Shown piece after piece: positions 61,165 to 64,000 of a DNA stretch of 64,000 nt. Location of the stretch: contig JAACMV010000002.1 in the NCBI GenBank assembly GCA_010909725.1, positions 930,001-994,000 on the forward strand. Direction: 5' to 3'. Positions within the stretch are counted from its first letter, which is position 1. Each line of letters begins with the position of its first letter. The translations under genes were made by a program, and so were the position numbers. Below the pieces are notes generated by a model. The model made no database searches. It was not told the origin of the DNA and worked only from the letters and a program-made list of their open reading frames with translations. This DNA comes from Picochlorum sp. 'celeri' (taxonomy: Eukaryota; Chlorophyta; Trebouxiophyceae).

Positions 61165-62459
61165 ATGACTATTCGCTCATTAATTACTTGCGTTGATCAT
61201 TACCAGGTGCACGTGACAGCCGTTGTGATGTCCATCCCAACTGCCACGGATGGTAAGCAGGACACGTTGAGTCAGGAGGTTGAACTGGTAAAGTATCAGT
61301 GCAGATTAAAATATCTCGAGCTAATACAAGAGGGGAAAATAAACTTTGCTGACACTGCGCACATCGACCACTTGCCTCCCTTCCCTGCTGGTGCACCTTT
61401 GCCAGCTGAGGTACCTGTTGCTACAGGCAAAGATATTCAGATAGTCGCAGAACCTGCAGAGTCGGTTAGTCAGAATCAGCCATTCGAAGAATGGCTTAAG
61501 GAGGTACGAATGTTCCTTTGCCAGCCTGCAGAATAGACGCCCAACTAAGGTTGCATACTATATTGCAGGATGAGATTGCCAAACGGGTCGTACTTGCACT
61601 CGCAAAAAGCGGTAGATACAATAAGGACAATAGAAATATCGATTCAAGATGGAAAGAAGCGTTCATAGAGGGTTCGGAGAAGATATCAGGAAAGCCCAAG
61701 GTAACAACCAGTAGAGAGGCAGCGGCCATACAGAAGGTGAGGAAGAAATGCACTTCAAAAGGGTGGAATTTTGAACGGGTGTACAAAATATTGGTTCCTC
61801 ATGGAGATCTTGATCGACTTTGCGGCCCAGAAAAGGCAAAACATAGTAACCCAACCAAGGAACCATCAGAGCGACAGCACACACAGTTCCCAATTGCGAC
61901 CAAGGTGAGACTGATTGGTAAGAGAAGGAACATTTCTCTCGCAGCATCAGAAGAATGTGACATATTATACTATATAGCGTTGGGTTCTGTGATGTGTGAA
62001 GGCTCTAGAGGGAATTGCACTTGCCAGGATGGCCTCATGCCAATAATGGTGCAGGAAGTATTCCCACATGATGGGCCTCTTCAGAGGGTTGGGGGACAAA
62101 CTCAGGAGGACCTGTCAACGAAAGTGATAGAAGTAAATAAACCTGTGAGATGGCATGAGTCACTGGTCCGTGTTGCTCCAGAAGAAAATATCAGGGCAAA
62201 GAGCATAAAGAAAACCAGCAAGAGCAACAAGGAGAACACAGTTCGACAGAGCACACGCACTCGTCAGATATCTGGGATCTTCAGGGAGATTTTAAACATA
62301 CGAGGGAAGAATAACAAGTACACCCCAGTAGCAGGCAAGCGAGGGCGCAAGAAAAATGGGGGAGCAAAAGGGCCAGTCATCCAGGCTTCCAAGCCTGAAA
62401 CTGAAGTAGTAGAACGGCCAGGAAAACGGCGAACAACCAAAATTACCATCGGAAAGTAA
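61165..62459 (+). CDS. Transposon accessory protein candidate (TNPA-like position)
   Basis: Join(61165..61503, 61569..62459), 409 aa; 65-nt intron (GTACGA...ATTGCAG). Its first ATG may be 61165 or the later MSIPTATDG. The chain is basic and mostly helical. It has KKCTSKGWNFERVYKIL and a Cys pair (CTCQDG) in the centre. A Lys/Arg/Ser-rich tail ends TTKITIGK. No known domain was recognised. Its divergent position next to a Transposase_21 gene and its DNA-binding-like composition fit the TNPA/accessory role of CACTA elements. It could equally be an unrelated host gene. Confidence 0.6.
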
Positions 62460-62851
62460 TCAATATACTATATATATGTGTTAATGAATCCATTGAAGCC
62501 TAGTATTGCGTAAACGAGCCGTGCCGAGTATCCAAAATTCCGGGTACCCAAACCAGAATTGCCGAAACAACAAGCCCCGTGTCTTTTGCTCGATTTCAGG
62601 GCTTCTCTGGGTGCCGGAACAGTATATAATTCCATTTCATACGCGCGGTAGGGCGCGTGAGGGGGGGAACATCGGTTAAATTCGATTTTGCTTTGGCATC
62701 CAGGGTGGCGAGGATCGCGCCTTCCTCAGTAGGGCAAAGGCCATATTTGATAGTGTGTGAGAACTTCCTGTGCTCAGCACAGCAAGTTGTCAGCAAGATT
62801 CCTAGTTGTTATTATTATTATTATTATTCGGTTATTCACCGGAGCAGGAAA
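62460..62851. other. Intergenic region with (ATT)n, 392 bp
   Basis: Between the accessory gene and the BASS transporter. It contains an (ATT)n microsatellite at about 62809-62828 and is otherwise without recognisable features. A right terminal repeat of the transposon could lie in the first 150 bases, but none was confirmed. Confidence 0.45.
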
Positions 62852-64000
62852 ATGCAAGTGCTTCATTGCAAGCCACCCGCCTTGTCAGCGGGTATCACCA
62901 CGACTGTCTTGTCCAGAAAGGCAACATGGACACCACAGTGCGGCAGGTTTCGCAGCAGTAGAGTACCAGAGAGATTAGAGAAAAAGAAATCAATCATCTT
63001 GACTAGGGCAATGCAAAGCGTGGCTGCGTCGGCAGAGACTGATGATGATGATCCTAGTTTGTACGATCGATTGGAAGCGCTCGCGACCGCAGCGACGAAT
63101 TTATTCCCATTGTTTGTCATTTCTTTCGCGATATTGGGTACCATGAAGCCATCGTCAATGACATGGCTGCCCCCGTCTCTTCTCTCCTGGACGAGTGGCT
63201 TGTCCATGCTGGGCATGGGGTTGACTCTGACATTCAAGGATTTTCAGCGAGCCTTGTCCAATCCAAAGCAGATTTTGACAGGAGTGACATTACAGTATAC
63301 AGTCATGCCAACTTTGGCCTTTATCATCTCACGCATCGCACAGCTTCCCATCGACATGACGATTGGTCTCTGTGTGGTTGGAGCCTGCCCTGGGGGAACG
63401 GCATCCAACATTGTCACCTATCTGGCAAAGGCGGATGTGCCGCTGTCGGTGACCATGACAACCGCCAGTACTCTTGGCGCCGTCATCATGACTCCATTTC
63501 TGACCAGCATACTCTTGGGGACCTTGGTGCCGGTGAATGCAGCAGGCCTGCTCATGTCCACCCTGCAAATTGTTTTGATTCCAGTGCTGGTGGGATGTGC
63601 ACTGAATCAGTCCTTTCCCAGGACAATGGCCAAAATGGCCCCATTCAGTGCCTTTGGCGCCGTCATATTGATTGCTGTGCTGTGTGGAAGGATTATGGCG
63701 GACAATAGCGCGTCCCTCTTGTCTGCAGGATGGTCTCTGCTCTGCAGCGTGTTTGCCCTCCATGCTGGAGGATTTCTGTTGGGATACCTGGTGAGCAAAG
63801 CTGTCGGTGTCAAAGAGAGCGCGGCTCGGACGAATTCAATTGAAGTTGGAATGCAAAACTCTGCTCTCGGAGCTCTCCTCGCGACGCAACACTTTCCGAT
63901 GAATCCCTGTGCTGCAGTGCCCTGTGCCATCTCTGCATGCACGCACAGCATGCTGGGATCCATGCTTGCAGCCATCTGGAGCCGACGAGAACCAGAGGAT
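62852..64000 (+). CDS. Plastid BASS-family sodium/anion symporter, 3' partial
   Basis: 383 codons are open from the ATG at 62852 to the window end. The first ~55 residues (SRKATWTPQCGRFRSSRVPERL and KKKSIILTRAM) look like a chloroplast transit peptide. BASS features follow: GLSMLGMGLTLTFKDF, GACPGGTASNIVTYLAKADVPLS, TMTTASTLGAVIMTPFLT, and VEVGMQNSALGALLA-like SIEVGMQNSALGALL, over ~9 membrane helices. The CPGGTASN motif marks the Na-binding crossover. BASS2-type members exchange pyruvate with sodium at the plastid envelope, while other members carry 2-keto acids or glycolate; ligand is not fixed here. The stop is outside the window. Confidence 0.9.
   Translation, partial: MQVLHCKPPALSAGITTTVLSRKATWTPQCGRFRSSRVPERLEKKKSIILTRAMQSVAASAETDDDDPSLYDRLEALATAATNLFPLFVISFAILGTMKPSSMTWLPPSLLSWTSGLSMLGMGLTLTFKDFQRALSNPKQILTGVTLQYTVMPTLAFIISRIAQLPIDMTIGLCVVGACPGGTASNIVTYLAKADVPLSVTMTTASTLGAVIMTPFLTSILLGTLVPVNAAGLLMSTLQIVLIPVLVGCALNQSFPRTMAKMAPFSAFGAVILIAVLCGRIMADNSASLLSAGWSLLCSVFALHAGGFLLGYLVSKAVGVKESAARTNSIEVGMQNSALGALLATQHFPMNPCAAVPCAISACTHSMLGSMLAAIWSRREPED

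Larger units (their letters stand above)
57420..62459. mobile_element. CACTA-like (Transposase_21) DNA transposon core, ends unresolved
   Basis: Two divergent genes: an intact transposase (57420-60743, minus) and an accessory basic protein (61165-62459, plus), with a 420-bp common centre carrying an inverted repeat. This is the two-gene plan of En/Spm (CACTA) elements (TNPD and TNPA). I could not find terminal inverted repeats or a target-site duplication by eye, so coordinates cover only the genes. Its true ends probably lie within ~57.1-57.4 and 62.5-62.8 kb. Confidence 0.6.

Noticed and set aside
62808..62829. (ATT)n tract as a coding Ile repeat or origin
   Set aside because: A simple microsatellite in an intergenic region; the frame through it ends without conserved content.

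Overview
The window is nuclear DNA of a small-genome green alga. Plastid-type starch enzymes (ADP-glucose pyrophosphorylase small subunit and a class II starch synthase), a PsbP-domain lumenal protein, a plant-type mitochondrial COX5C, an algal [FeFe]-hydrogenase without accessory FeS domains, and 60-300 nt GT-AG spliceosomal introns (often near the 5' end, donor mostly GTRYGT) all point to a unicellular chlorophyte. No species is assigned. About 40 genes fit in 64 kb. Many neighbours are separated by fewer than 100 bp, and they lie on both strands with no operons.

Layout. 1-7 kb: 3' end of an MBD4-like DNA glycosylase, two coiled-coil proteins, a membrane-anchored DUF4258 protein, a plastid-targeted solute-binding protein and a histone H1-like protein. 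7-16 kb: a DUF1824 protein, a DUF4602 (C1orf131-like) nucleolar gene whose long intron carries a candidate C/D snoRNA, a TraB-family protein, the TFIIIC TPR subunit and an ATG1 kinase. 17-25 kb: a secreted Cys-rich protein, HydA, an unrecognised nuclear-looking protein, a Ser/Thr kinase and a GT31 glycosyltransferase. 25-35 kb: HRD3/SEL1L with an intron-containing tRNA-Ser(UGA) inside one of its introns, an AA15 LPMO with three CBM14 domains, mitochondrial ATP synthase delta, AGPase, farnesyl diphosphate synthase and MsrB. 35-54 kb: COX5C, bZIP, LAS1, Sec14-like, GH16, CLP1, a PEP mutase/isocitrate lyase family enzyme, PsbP-like, PRKRIP1-like, MMADHC (CblD), DDX1, a methyltransferase, a WDR20/CreC-like protein and a disordered protein. 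54-64 kb: Asterix (PAT complex), starch synthase II, a CACTA-type (Transposase_21) transposase with a divergent accessory gene, and a plastid BASS transporter cut by the window end.

Functional themes are starch synthesis (AGPase, SSII), anaerobic H2 metabolism (HydA), extracellular polysaccharide or chitin modification (AA15, GH16, GT31), RNA processing (LAS1, CLP1, DDX1, PRKRIP1, DUF4602) and ER quality control or membrane-protein insertion (HRD3, Asterix). No multi-gene system unique to this window is evident. The most unusual observations are the nested RNA genes, the AA15-CBM14 enzyme, several enzymes lacking textbook motif residues (MsrB, GT31), and a perfect 30-bp palindrome in a divergent promoter.

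Exon boundaries were deduced by eye from GT/AG sites that keep the reading frame and family similarity. No RNA evidence was available.
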